From positions 62,001-126,000 of the forward strand of contig JAVXHY010000003.1 in the NCBI GenBank assembly GCA_036656615.1: 64,000 nt of DNA, given 5' to 3'. Of the stretch, positions 10,180 through 18,780 are shown piece after piece. Numbering within the stretch: position 1 is the first letter of the stretch; each line of letters opens with the position of its first letter. Position numbers and translations under genes: made by a program. The stretch is from CAUPWF01 sp036656615. Lineage in GTDB: Bacteria; Bacillota; Clostridia; Lachnospirales; Lachnospiraceae. The notes under the pieces were generated by a model. That model saw only the letters and a program-made list of their open reading frames with translations, was not told where the DNA came from and ran no database searches.

Positions 10180-11202
10180 ATGGCTAGAAATGTATACGGC
10201 CTAGATCTTGGAACTTATGAGATTAAGGTATATGATAAAAAGAAAAATGAGATCTGGAAAGAAAAAGATGTAATAGCTATAGCAGATGAAAAACATATTT
10301 TTTCTGTTGGAGATGAAGCGTATGAAATGTATGAAAAAGCACCGGAAAATATTCAGGTAGTTTTCCCGATGAAGGAAGGTGTAATTTCACGTTTTAACGA
10401 TATGCAGTATTTACTGCAAAATTTACTGAAAAAAGAACGGCATTTTGCTCGTGGGTCTGATTATTTAATTGCGGTACCTACGGATGTTACGGAAGTAGAA
10501 AAAAGAGCATTTTATGATTTAGTCGAGCACTCAACAGCAAAAGCGAAAAGTGTAACCATTGTGGAACGTGGTATAGCAGATGCTTTGGGCTTAGGGTTGG
10601 ATGTGGAAAATGAAAAAGGAATCTTCATTGCTAATTTTGGAGGTGAAACAACAGAACTTTCTGTAATAGCCTCTGGTGGTATGGTGTTAAACCGTTTAGT
10701 AAAAAAGGGCGGCGTACAATTTGATATTGCAGTCCAGAATTTAGTACGAAATAGTCATGAGTTTTTGATTGGACGTTTGACAGCAGAGGTCCTGCGAAGA
10801 GAATTTGGTGTATTTAATCAGTCAAATGATGCTTCCTTAGCGGTTGCGGGTAGGAATTTAATTACAGGAGTACCACAGCAGAAGGAAATATCAATCAGTC
10901 TTGTTCGAGCGGCGATTAAAGAACCATTGGAAGAGTGTGTTAGAGCAATCCGATCACTGTTGGATCGAACACCACCTGATGTTCTTCGTATTGTAGAGAA
11001 AAACGGTATTTATCTTACTGGCGGAATTGCACATTTGCGCGGATTATCTACATATTTGGAGGGTATGACGGGTTTGAAGGTTACAGTTTCTAAGGCTCCT
11101 GATATTTGTGTTGTAGAAGGATTGAAAAAAATAATTTTAAACAAAGAATTAAAACGATTAACATATACCATGTTAGACGAAGATTATAGGTGGATGAGAT
11201 AG
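10180..11202 (+). CDS. mreB: MreB-like rod-shape actin homologue (divergent)
   Basis: An MreB/Mbl-type actin homologue, 340 residues, expected to polymerise under the membrane and direct the elongation machinery. The N-terminus has the phosphate-1 motif as DLGTYEIKVY, where canonical MreB has DLGTANTLVY. Phosphate-2 reads ANFGGETTELSV instead of the usual DIGGGTTE, and the region usually IEEPFAAAIG reads VERGIADALG. The adenosine motif LTGGIAHLRGL is close to consensus. It lies directly upstream of mreC and mreD, so the shape role is secure, but ATP hydrolysis may be altered. The start is ATG 10180 with AGAAAGGG upstream; an ATG at 10114 lies inside radC and is unlikely. Confidence 0.9.
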   Translation: MARNVYGLDLGTYEIKVYDKKKNEIWKEKDVIAIADEKHIFSVGDEAYEMYEKAPENIQVVFPMKEGVISRFNDMQYLLQNLLKKERHFARGSDYLIAVPTDVTEVEKRAFYDLVEHSTAKAKSVTIVERGIADALGLGLDVENEKGIFIANFGGETTELSVIASGGMVLNRLVKKGGVQFDIAVQNLVRNSHEFLIGRLTAEVLRREFGVFNQSNDASLAVAGRNLITGVPQQKEISISLVRAAIKEPLEECVRAIRSLLDRTPPDVLRIVEKNGIYLTGGIAHLRGLSTYLEGMTGLKVTVSKAPDICVVEGLKKIILNKELKRLTYTMLDEDYRWMR

Positions 11203-11203
11203 T

Positions 11204-12091
11204 ATGAAAAAGAAAAATCAGACTTCTTTAGCAGGCAAATATTGGTTGCTAATTATTGCTACGATATGCGTTATTTTGATGTTTCTCTCGAGAATTACAG
11301 ATGGAAATATGGGGGGGCCTCTTCGCGGGCTTGCAAATTATACTGTAGTCCCAATGCAAAAAGGGATTAATAAAGTAGGCATGTGGATTGGCGATTTATC
11401 TGACAATTTCGAAACTTTACAAGATGTGAAAGCCAGTAACAAATTGCTGCAAGAAAAAGTAGATAAGCTTACAACGGAAAATAACCGTCTACAGCAGGAA
11501 AAATATGAACTGGCACGTTTACAAAAGCTATATAAATTAGATGAAAACTATTCAGATTACCCGAAAGTGGGTGCCCATGTTATTATGAAAGATGCAGGAA
11601 ATTGGTTCAGCACTTTTATTATTGATAAGGGTGAAAAAGATGGCATTACTAAAGATATGAATGTTATTGCAGGAAGTGGATTAGTTGGAATTGTTACAGA
11701 AACCGGACCAGACTGGGCTAGAGTGCGTTCTATTATTGATGATTTGAGTAATGTTAGTGGACGTGTGTTATCTACGGAAGATACCTGTATGGTACGTGGA
11801 GATTTAAAGCTAATGAATGAAGGCAAGATTAAATTCGAACAACTGGTGAATAACGAAACAGAGATAAAAGTAGGCGAGCATATTGTAACATCTCATGTCA
11901 GCAGTAAGTTCCTTCAAGGTATATTAATTGGATATGTGAGTGAAATCAATGTAGATGCTAATAATTTAACACGTTCTGGATATATTACACCAGTTGTGGA
12001 TTTCAAACATTTACAGGAAGTTCTTGTTATTACTACGGTAAAGCCTAATTCAGCAACAGATAAAGAAGCAGCTAAAAGTGCTACACCATAG
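11204..12091 (+). CDS. mreC: Rod shape-determining protein MreC
   Basis: MreC is a bitopic membrane protein that links cytoplasmic MreB to extracytoplasmic PBP2 in the elongasome. The 295-residue sequence has a short basic N-terminus, one membrane segment at about 13-29, a coiled coil at about 66-105 (rich in K, E and L with heptad spacing), and the beta-rich MreC domain containing VIAGSGLVGIV and VTSHVSSKFLQGILIGYV. A flexible tail rich in A, K, S and T ends the protein. It starts one base after the mreB stop, with AGGTGG at 11188-11193. Confidence 0.95.
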   Translation: MKKKNQTSLAGKYWLLIIATICVILMFLSRITDGNMGGPLRGLANYTVVPMQKGINKVGMWIGDLSDNFETLQDVKASNKLLQEKVDKLTTENNRLQQEKYELARLQKLYKLDENYSDYPKVGAHVIMKDAGNWFSTFIIDKGEKDGITKDMNVIAGSGLVGIVTETGPDWARVRSIIDDLSNVSGRVLSTEDTCMVRGDLKLMNEGKIKFEQLVNNETEIKVGEHIVTSHVSSKFLQGILIGYVSEINVDANNLTRSGYITPVVDFKHLQEVLVITTVKPNSATDKEAAKSATP

Positions 12092-12124
12092 ATATTTTTT
12101 CATGGAAAGGGAAGTAATTAATAT

Positions 12125-12643
12125 ATGAAACGTAAAGTCGTCACTTTTTTAACTATATTAGTATGTTTTATTTTAGAATGTACCGTATTTAAATCCTTAG
12201 CATTTGCTTCTGTTACACCGAATTTACTGATTGTTGTAACTGCAGCTTTTGGTTTTATGCGTGGTGAAAAAGAAGGGGTAATAGTAGGTTTTGTAGCAGG
12301 ACTTTTGTTGGATATTTTTTATAGTGATTTAGTTGGTTTTTATGGGTTAGTCTATGCTGTAATAGGATTTGGAAATGGCATGTTTAGGCGGTTATTCTAT
12401 GAAGATGATATTAAACTTCCACTCATTCTTATCAGTGCAAGTGAATTTATTTATGGTTTGATTGTATATTTCTTCTTATTTATGATGAGAAGCAGTTTTG
12501 ATTTTTTTTATTATTTAAGTCATATTATTATTCCAGAACTGGTATACACAATTGTTGTAACATTAGGTTTATATCAACTGATTCTCTATATAAATCGTAG
12601 GTTGGAAGCTGGAGAAAAAAGGAGCGCGAGTAAATTTGTTTGA
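12125..12643 (+). CDS. mreD: Rod shape-determining protein MreD
   Basis: A 172-residue polytopic membrane protein with about five hydrophobic segments, in the canonical position after mreC. MRGEKEGVIVGFVAGLLLDIFYSD is typical of the family, with the conserved GF.GLLLD pattern. MreD helps assemble the MreC-PBP2-RodA complex. AAAGGGA precedes ATG 12125. The last eight bases overlap the start of the PBP2 gene, consistent with translational coupling. Confidence 0.93.
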   Translation: MKRKVVTFLTILVCFILECTVFKSLAFASVTPNLLIVVTAAFGFMRGEKEGVIVGFVAGLLLDIFYSDLVGFYGLVYAVIGFGNGMFRRLFYEDDIKLPLILISASEFIYGLIVYFFLFMMRSSFDFFYYLSHIIIPELVYTIVVTLGLYQLILYINRRLEAGEKRSASKFV

Positions 12644-15536
12644 ACGAATGAAAGAAGGACTATTTCAACTTGTAAAATCTAGATTGTTTGTACTAATTAT
12701 TGTCTTTGTGATACTTTTTGCCGTATTGATTGGACGTGTCTTCCATTTACAAATTGTAAATGGGCAGGATGCCTTAGACAAATACAAATTAAAAATAAGA
12801 AAAACCATGGAAGTACAGGGAACTAGAGGGAATATATATGATAGAAATGGGAAAGTTTTGGCATCAAATAAACTGGCCTATTCTGTAACCATAGAAGATA
12901 ATGGAAGTTATGAAACACTAAAGGAAAAAAATAAAATATTAAATAAGACTATTAATCAAATAATTGATGTTGTTGAAAGTCATGGAGACTCAGTAATCAA
13001 TGATTTTGGTATAGTGATAGATGCGAATGATAATTATGTCTTTACCGCTCCTGAAGGACCACAAAGACTACGGTTTATTGCGGATATTTATGGATATAAA
13101 ACGATTGATGAACTAAAAGAAAAAGAGCGAAACTCTACAGCAGATGATATTATGAAGTATTTATGTCAGGATGAACGCTTCGGTTATGGCATTGACCAGA
13201 AAAAGATTAAAAAGAACCATGTTTTAAAACTGGTAAATATTCGATATGCAATGGGGCTAAATAGCTTCAAAAAGTATATTCCGACTACAGTTGCTTCTAA
13301 TGTAAGCAACGAAACTGTAGCCACAATTATGGAAAGCTTAGATCAGTTACAAGGCGTATCCATAGGGGAAGATTCTTTGCGTGTTTACGACAAAAGCACT
13401 TATTTTGCGTCTATCATTGGATATACCGGTAAGATTTCTCAAGAAGAATTGGATACTTATAAAAATGACGGAAAAAAATATTCGCCCATTGATGTTATTG
13501 GAAAGTCCGGAATTGAGCAGACTATGGATGAATCACTTCAGGGAACGAAAGAAGAGGAAATTGTATACGTAGACAGTGTGGGAAAGGTATTAGAGAAAGA
13601 AAAAGGGAAGGAAGCAAAGGCTGGAAATGATCTATACCTAACGATTGATAAAGATTTGCAGGAAGCGACATATCACTTAATAGAAGAAAAACTTGCAGCT
13701 ATTCTTTTGTCTAACATGCAAAATATAATGAATTACACACCAGATCCTGAAAGTGAGACAGGTAAAATTATTATACCGGTTGACGATGTTTACAATTCTT
13801 TTTTTTCAAATGAGATACTTAATTTAGAGCGTCTTTCAAATCCAAAAGCCGGACCAACGGAACAAGGGGTTGCAGCTCAATTTAATGCAAAGCAGGAGAA
13901 TGTACTTGGTAGCTTATTGGGTAATTTACAAGATCCCAATTCACCAGCATACAAAGATATGCCAAAAGAAATACAGGCTTATATGGTATACATTTGCAAT
14001 GATGTATTGGAAAATGCTACAGGAATCCTGTTGAAAGACAAAATTGATACCAATGATAAAACATATCTAGCATGGACGAAAGAGGAAAGTATTAGTTTAT
14101 ATACCTATTTGAATTATGCTATTTCAAAGAATTGGGTCGATACTTCCAAGTTAAAAGAATATGTTGCAAATGAGGGAAAGTATTCTTCGTCCAATGAAGT
14201 TTACCAAAGTATTCTTTCCTATATAACAGAATATTTAAAAACAGATAATGGCTTTCATAAATTAATTTACAAATATATGATTAAAGGTGGAGAAATCAGC
14301 GGAACACAAATCTGTATGATGCTTTATGAACAAAATGTGTTGGCACCTGATGAGGGGCAGTACAATGGATTGGCTTCGGGAGAAATTGATCCTTATGGTT
14401 TTATACGAAATAAAATTCAATCCTTAGAATTAACACCAGGACAATTAGCATTAGAGCCATGTACTGGATCGGCAGTTGTAACGGATGTAAAAACAGGAGA
14501 GGTATTGGCATGTGTATCATATCCCGGATATGATAACAATCGGCTGGCAAATACTATGGATGCAAAATATTATAATAAGTTAGTAAATGATAAATCCAGA
14601 CCTTTTTATAATAATGCAACGCAAGAAAAAACCGCACCTGGATCTACCTATAAGATGATATCTTCTGTTGCAGGATTAACAGAAAAGGTGATTACCGATG
14701 ATACCATTATTAGTTGTAGTGGTGTATTTGATGAAATTGTACCAAGTCCAAAATGTTGGATATATCCTGGAGCTCATGGAGGACTGAATGTTGTGGGAGC
14801 CATAGAACATTCTTGTAATGATTTCTTTTATGATGTTGGATTTATGCTTGGACAGACAACTGGAAGTGTAACAGAACCTGATGGTACAATCAAAACAGTT
14901 CCTACATTATCAAATGATTTAGGACTCGAGAAATTACGTAAATATGCAACACTTTTTGGACTAAATGAAAAATCGGGATTGGAAATACCGGAAGCAGAAC
15001 CCCAAATATCAGATAAGGATACCGTTCGTTCTGCAATTGGACAGGGTACGAATAACTATACGAATAGTCAGCTTGCACGTTATGTGACAGCAGTTGCCAA
15101 TAAGGGTACTGTATTTCAGTTATCACTGTTGGATAAGGTACAAAGTGTAGATGGAAAGGTAGTGAAGGATTTTAAGTCAAAAGAAACCAGGAAAATTACA
15201 GAGATTGCACCAAGCACATGGAATGCAGTACAGACAGGAATGGAATTGATGATTTCCAGTTCTACTACTTTTAACGGCTTGGGAATGAGCATGGCTGGGA
15301 AAACTGGTACTGCACAGCAAAGTACCACTCATCCAGATCATGGATTGTTTTTAGGTTATGCACCAGCGGAGACACCGGAAATTTCAGTGAGTGTCCGTAT
15401 AGCAAATGGGTATAGCTCCTCTTATCCTGCGGAAATTGGCAGAGATATTGTTAAGTATAAATATGGGTTAGCTACTCCAGAACAGTTAATAACCGGTTCT
15501 GCCTCCAATTTAGGAGAAGCGGCAGTTGGGGATTAA
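12636..15536 (+). CDS. mrdA: Penicillin-binding protein 2 (class B transpeptidase, elongation type)
   Basis: The class B transpeptidase that cross-links peptidoglycan during elongation, partner of RodA and MreCD. At 966 residues it is much longer than typical PBP2 (about 600-700). An N-terminal membrane segment (about 18-38) is followed by the dimerisation domain and the transpeptidase domain with STYK (S670), SCN (S726) and KTG (K889). Between the conserved LTIDKDLQ (from T336) and GSAVVTDVKTGEVLA (about 611) lies an insert of roughly 250 residues, rich in D, N, E and Y. The TTG at 12636 is preferred over ATG 12648 because AGGAG at 12620-12624 is 11 bases upstream of it but 23 from the ATG. 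Confidence 0.94.
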   Translation: MFERMKEGLFQLVKSRLFVLIIVFVILFAVLIGRVFHLQIVNGQDALDKYKLKIRKTMEVQGTRGNIYDRNGKVLASNKLAYSVTIEDNGSYETLKEKNKILNKTINQIIDVVESHGDSVINDFGIVIDANDNYVFTAPEGPQRLRFIADIYGYKTIDELKEKERNSTADDIMKYLCQDERFGYGIDQKKIKKNHVLKLVNIRYAMGLNSFKKYIPTTVASNVSNETVATIMESLDQLQGVSIGEDSLRVYDKSTYFASIIGYTGKISQEELDTYKNDGKKYSPIDVIGKSGIEQTMDESLQGTKEEEIVYVDSVGKVLEKEKGKEAKAGNDLYLTIDKDLQEATYHLIEEKLAAILLSNMQNIMNYTPDPESETGKIIIPVDDVYNSFFSNEILNLERLSNPKAGPTEQGVAAQFNAKQENVLGSLLGNLQDPNSPAYKDMPKEIQAYMVYICNDVLENATGILLKDKIDTNDKTYLAWTKEESISLYTYLNYAISKNWVDTSKLKEYVANEGKYSSSNEVYQSILSYITEYLKTDNGFHKLIYKYMIKGGEISGTQICMMLYEQNVLAPDEGQYNGLASGEIDPYGFIRNKIQSLELTPGQLALEPCTGSAVVTDVKTGEVLACVSYPGYDNNRLANTMDAKYYNKLVNDKSRPFYNNATQEKTAPGSTYKMISSVAGLTEKVITDDTIISCSGVFDEIVPSPKCWIYPGAHGGLNVVGAIEHSCNDFFYDVGFMLGQTTGSVTEPDGTIKTVPTLSNDLGLEKLRKYATLFGLNEKSGLEIPEAEPQISDKDTVRSAIGQGTNNYTNSQLARYVTAVANKGTVFQLSLLDKVQSVDGKVVKDFKSKETRKITEIAPSTWNAVQTGMELMISSSTTFNGLGMSMAGKTGTAQQSTTHPDHGLFLGYAPAETPEISVSVRIANGYSSSYPAEIGRDIVKYKYGLATPEQLITGSASNLGEAAVGD

Positions 15537-15554
15537 AAGAAAGGGTGAATGTAC

Positions 15555-16196
15555 ATGGATAGCTTTGTGACAATTAAAAGTAACAAATACGGTCTAGGGG
15601 TTCATTTGAATCCAAATATCCCATATGATACGCTATTACTAGAAATAGAACGTAAATTCAAAGATGCGGCAAAGTTTTTTGAAAATTCTAAAATGGCAGT
15701 ATCTTTTGAAGACCGTGTACTCACAAAAGAACAAGAACAGGAAATTATAGCAATTATTTCCAATACAGCACACATTGATATTATTTGTATTATTGATCAT
15801 AATCACAGTACAGAAGAGGCTTATAGAAGCATTGTTGAGCAAAGCATAGAAGATATTAATAAAAAAGATGGTCAATTTTATAAAGGCACTTTAAAGCGAA
15901 GACAAGTGTTAGAATCAGAGACAAGCGTAATTATTATTGGAAATGTAGAATTAGGTGCAAGAGTAATTGCCAAAGGAAGTATTGTTATTATTGGTTCTTT
16001 AAAAGGATCTGCTTATGCAGGTGCTATGGGTGATACAAACGCTTTTATAGTTGCACTTTCTATGAAACCAAAACAATTACGTATTGCAAATATAGATGCA
16101 AAACGTCATCTGTTTGCTCAAAACGATGATTCTACCATGAATCCTAAGATAGCCATTGTAGATGGGGAACATATATATTTGGATCCCTTAATATAA
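15555..16196 (+). CDS. minC: Septum site-determining protein MinC
   Basis: MinC inhibits FtsZ assembly away from midcell. The 213-residue protein has an N-terminal alpha/beta domain and, from about residue 115, the C-terminal beta-helix that dimerises and binds MinD (IIIGNVELGARVIAKGSIVIIGSLKGSAYAG). ATG 15555 is chosen over ATG 15549 because AAGGGTG at 15541-15547 gives a spacing of 7 to the former and 1 to the latter. It is followed by minD and minE, so this organism has a full MinCDE oscillator type instead of relying only on MinCD-DivIVA. Confidence 0.95.
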   Translation: MDSFVTIKSNKYGLGVHLNPNIPYDTLLLEIERKFKDAAKFFENSKMAVSFEDRVLTKEQEQEIIAIISNTAHIDIICIIDHNHSTEEAYRSIVEQSIEDINKKDGQFYKGTLKRRQVLESETSVIIIGNVELGARVIAKGSIVIIGSLKGSAYAGAMGDTNAFIVALSMKPKQLRIANIDAKRHLFAQNDDSTMNPKIAIVDGEHIYLDPLI

Positions 16197-16227
16197 CTTT
16201 ACGAAGTTGACAACAGGAGGAAGAAAA

Positions 16228-17019
16228 ATGGGTGAAATAATTGTAATTACATCAGGTAAAGGCGGGGTTGGTAAAACAACCACAACGGCAAATATTGGCG
16301 TGGGTCTATCACAGTTAGATAAAACAGTTGTAATAATTGATACAGATTTGGGACTTCGGAACTTGGATGTTGTAATGGGATTGGAAAATAGAATTGTTTA
16401 TAATATTGTGGATGTTGTGGAGGGACACTGCCGCATGAAACAGGCATTAATTAAAGACAAGCGATATCCTAATTTGTCCCTGCTTCCCTCGGCACAAACA
16501 AAAGATAAATCTGCAGTTTCACCAGAGCAAATGAGAAAACTAACGGAAGAATTAGTTGAGGAGTATGATTATGTTATTCTAGACTGTCCAGCAGGAATCG
16601 AACAGGGCTTTCAAAATGCCATAGCTGGAGCAAATCGTGCAATTATAGTGACAACACCTGAAGTGTCAGCCATTCGTGATGCAGATAGAATTATTGGCTT
16701 ATTAGAAGCAAAACATATTAAAAAATTGGATTTAATTATTAATCGTTTGCGTATTGATATGATAAAAAGAGGGGATATGATGTCTGTAGAGGATGTGACA
16801 GAAATTCTTTCTATTCCATTAATAGGTATTATACCAGATGACCAACAGGTAGTTATAGGAACAAATCAAGGGGAACCAGTTATTGGGCTTGACTCTATAG
16901 CAGGACAAGCTTATCTTAATATTTGTAAACGAATAATAGGAGAAAATATTCCATTCCTTGATTTAGATGTAAGTAAGGGATTCCTTTCTAAAATAGCAAG
17001 AATATTTAAGAAAAATTAG
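16228..17019 (+). CDS. minD: Septum site-determining ATPase MinD
   Basis: A ParA-type membrane ATPase that recruits MinC. The 263-residue protein has the deviant Walker A motif KGGVGKTTTTAN near the N-terminus, DTDLGLRNLD (switch), and LDCPAGIEQGF. It ends in the amphipathic helix FLSKIARIFKKN, which should act as the membrane-targeting sequence. A consensus AGGAGG at 16215-16220 is 7 bases from ATG 16228; the upstream in-frame TTG at 16207 would put that site inside the gene. Confidence 0.98.
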   Translation: MGEIIVITSGKGGVGKTTTTANIGVGLSQLDKTVVIIDTDLGLRNLDVVMGLENRIVYNIVDVVEGHCRMKQALIKDKRYPNLSLLPSAQTKDKSAVSPEQMRKLTEELVEEYDYVILDCPAGIEQGFQNAIAGANRAIIVTTPEVSAIRDADRIIGLLEAKHIKKLDLIINRLRIDMIKRGDMMSVEDVTEILSIPLIGIIPDDQQVVIGTNQGEPVIGLDSIAGQAYLNICKRIIGENIPFLDLDVSKGFLSKIARIFKKN

Positions 17020-17029
17020 GAGGAGCCTT

Positions 17030-17257
17030 ATGCGTGCATTTGAATTTACTCAAGGAAAGCCATCCGTAGATATTGCGAAGAATAGACTGAAGTTATTATT
17101 AATTTCAGACCGTGTAAACTGCTCGCCGGATATGATTGAAAAAATGAAATTTGATCTATACTATGCAGTTGCAAAATATATTGAAATTACACCGGAGAAA
17201 TTTGATGTTCAAATGACACAATCTGATATACATATCAAAATTACAGGAGAAAAATAG
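17030..17257 (+). CDS. minE: Cell division topological specificity factor MinE
   Basis: A 75-residue MinE, slightly shorter than the E. coli protein. It contains the AKNRLKLLLISDR stretch of the anti-MinCD helix/strand and an ITPEKFDVQM segment from the C-terminal topological-specificity domain. MinE stimulates MinD ATPase and drives pole-to-pole oscillation. TAGGAGGAG lies directly upstream of ATG 17030, and the first base of the rodA start codon is the last base of the minE stop. Confidence 0.95.
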   Translation: MRAFEFTQGKPSVDIAKNRLKLLLISDRVNCSPDMIEKMKFDLYYAVAKYIEITPEKFDVQMTQSDIHIKITGEK

Positions 17258-18372
17258 TGAAATTTTTAAAACGGTATCATTTAAAAGATTATAAATTTAT
17301 GTTGGTAGTACTAGTTGGGGTCTTATCTTGTTTGGGAATTATGGTAATTGGAAGTGCAAAAGACTCAGTACAAAACAAACAAATAGTAGGGCTTATATTA
17401 GGCTTAGTGATTATGGTAGTTATATCATTGATAGACTATGTCTGGGTATTGAATTGGTATTGGCTTCTTTATATAGGAAATCTGCTGCTTTTATTGAGTG
17501 TACGTTTTTTTGGAGAAAATATTAATGGTGCCCAACGTTGGATCAATATTGGATTCACCCAGTTTCAACCTTCAGAATTGGCAAAAATATTATTGATTCT
17601 CTTTTTTGCTAAGTTCATTATGATACACAAGGAAGATTTGAGTACTCCGAAAACTTTAATTACTGCAGCAATACTGATTCTTCCATCTTTGCTGCTGATA
17701 TATAAACAGCCAGATATGTCTACAACAATTTCAATTGCACTTGTATTTTGTATTATAATGTATATAGGTGGTTTGAGTTATCGTTTTATAGGAACAGCTT
17801 TGGCAATTGTGGTTCCATTGTCACTGGTGTTTATTAGCATTGCAGTACAGCCCAATCAAACAATGATAAAGGATTATCAGCAAGAACGAATTTTAGCATG
17901 GCTTCACCCGCAGCAATATGAAGATGATGTAGCTTATCAGCAGACAAATTCTATTATGGCTATTGGTTCTGGACAATTGAAAGGAAAAGGGTTAAACAAC
18001 AATACGACTACATCTGTAAAAAATGGTAATTTTATATTAGAACCGCAAACAGATTTTATTTTTGCAATTGTAGGAGAAGAACTTGGATTTGTGGGTTGTT
18101 GTGTAGTGATAACTCTGTTATTATTAATAGTGATACAGTGTATTCTAATAGGAGTAAAAGCACCGGATTTGGCTGGGAGGATTGTGTGCTGCGGGGTCGC
18201 GGCACAGATAGGAATTCAAAGTTTTATTAATATTGCAGTTGCAACTGGAATTTTTCCGAATACTGGGATTCCCTTACCTTTTGTCAGTTACGGATTAACA
18301 TCTTTGATCAGTATGTATATCGGTATAGGTTTTATTTTAAATATAGGATTACAACCGAAAAAATATCAATAA
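17257..18372 (+). CDS. rodA: SEDS peptidoglycan glycosyltransferase RodA
   Basis: A SEDS-family membrane glycosyltransferase that polymerises lipid II during elongation together with the class B PBP upstream. The 371-residue protein has about ten membrane segments, the NGAQRWINIGFTQFQPSEL loop characteristic of FtsW/RodA, and SYGLTSLISMYIGIG near the C-terminus. Gene context (mreBCD-PBP2) favours RodA over FtsW or SpoVE. It starts with GTG 17257, one base overlapping the minE stop, with AGGAG at 17245-17249. Confidence 0.92.
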   Translation: MKFLKRYHLKDYKFMLVVLVGVLSCLGIMVIGSAKDSVQNKQIVGLILGLVIMVVISLIDYVWVLNWYWLLYIGNLLLLLSVRFFGENINGAQRWINIGFTQFQPSELAKILLILFFAKFIMIHKEDLSTPKTLITAAILILPSLLLIYKQPDMSTTISIALVFCIIMYIGGLSYRFIGTALAIVVPLSLVFISIAVQPNQTMIKDYQQERILAWLHPQQYEDDVAYQQTNSIMAIGSGQLKGKGLNNNTTTSVKNGNFILEPQTDFIFAIVGEELGFVGCCVVITLLLLIVIQCILIGVKAPDLAGRIVCCGVAAQIGIQSFINIAVATGIFPNTGIPLPFVSYGLTSLISMYIGIGFILNIGLQPKKYQ

Positions 18373-18384
18373 GGAGTGAAGAAC

Positions 18385-18780
18385 ATGAACATCGGATTAG
18401 TAGCACATGATGCAAAAAAGAAATTAATGCAAAATTTTTGTATTGCATACAGAGGGATTTTAAGTAAGAATGATTTGTTCGCAACTGGGACTACTGGTCG
18501 TTTGATTGAGGAAGTTACGAATCTTTCCATTCATAAATATTTATCAGGACCACTGGGAGGAGAACAACAACTAAATGCTCAAATAGAGCATAATCAAATA
18601 GATGCACTTATTTTTTTGCGGGATCCACTTAATCCGAAATCCCACGAACCGGATGTAAATGATATTGTGCGTACTTGTGACATGCATAATATTCCAATTG
18701 CTACAAATTTGGCTACCGCAGAGTTACTTGTACATGCAATTGATAGAGGGGACTTAGACTGGCGTGAGATGTATAGATAA
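18385..18780 (+). CDS. mgsA: Methylglyoxal synthase
   Basis: Converts dihydroxyacetone phosphate to methylglyoxal and phosphate, a bypass of lower glycolysis. The 131-residue protein has ALVAHD-like VAHDAKKK, the phosphate-binding GTTGR (residues 35-39), RDPL and HEPDV (E. coli His98 and Asp101 equivalents conserved). The motif that is GGDQQ in E. coli and most homologues reads GGEQQ here, so the catalytic base Asp71 is replaced by Glu60. The start is ATG 18385 after AAGGAGTG at 18371-18378; the GTG at 18376 is part of that ribosome site. The position after rodA is typical of Clostridia. Confidence 0.93.
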   Translation: MNIGLVAHDAKKKLMQNFCIAYRGILSKNDLFATGTTGRLIEEVTNLSIHKYLSGPLGGEQQLNAQIEHNQIDALIFLRDPLNPKSHEPDVNDIVRTCDMHNIPIATNLATAELLVHAIDRGDLDWREMYR

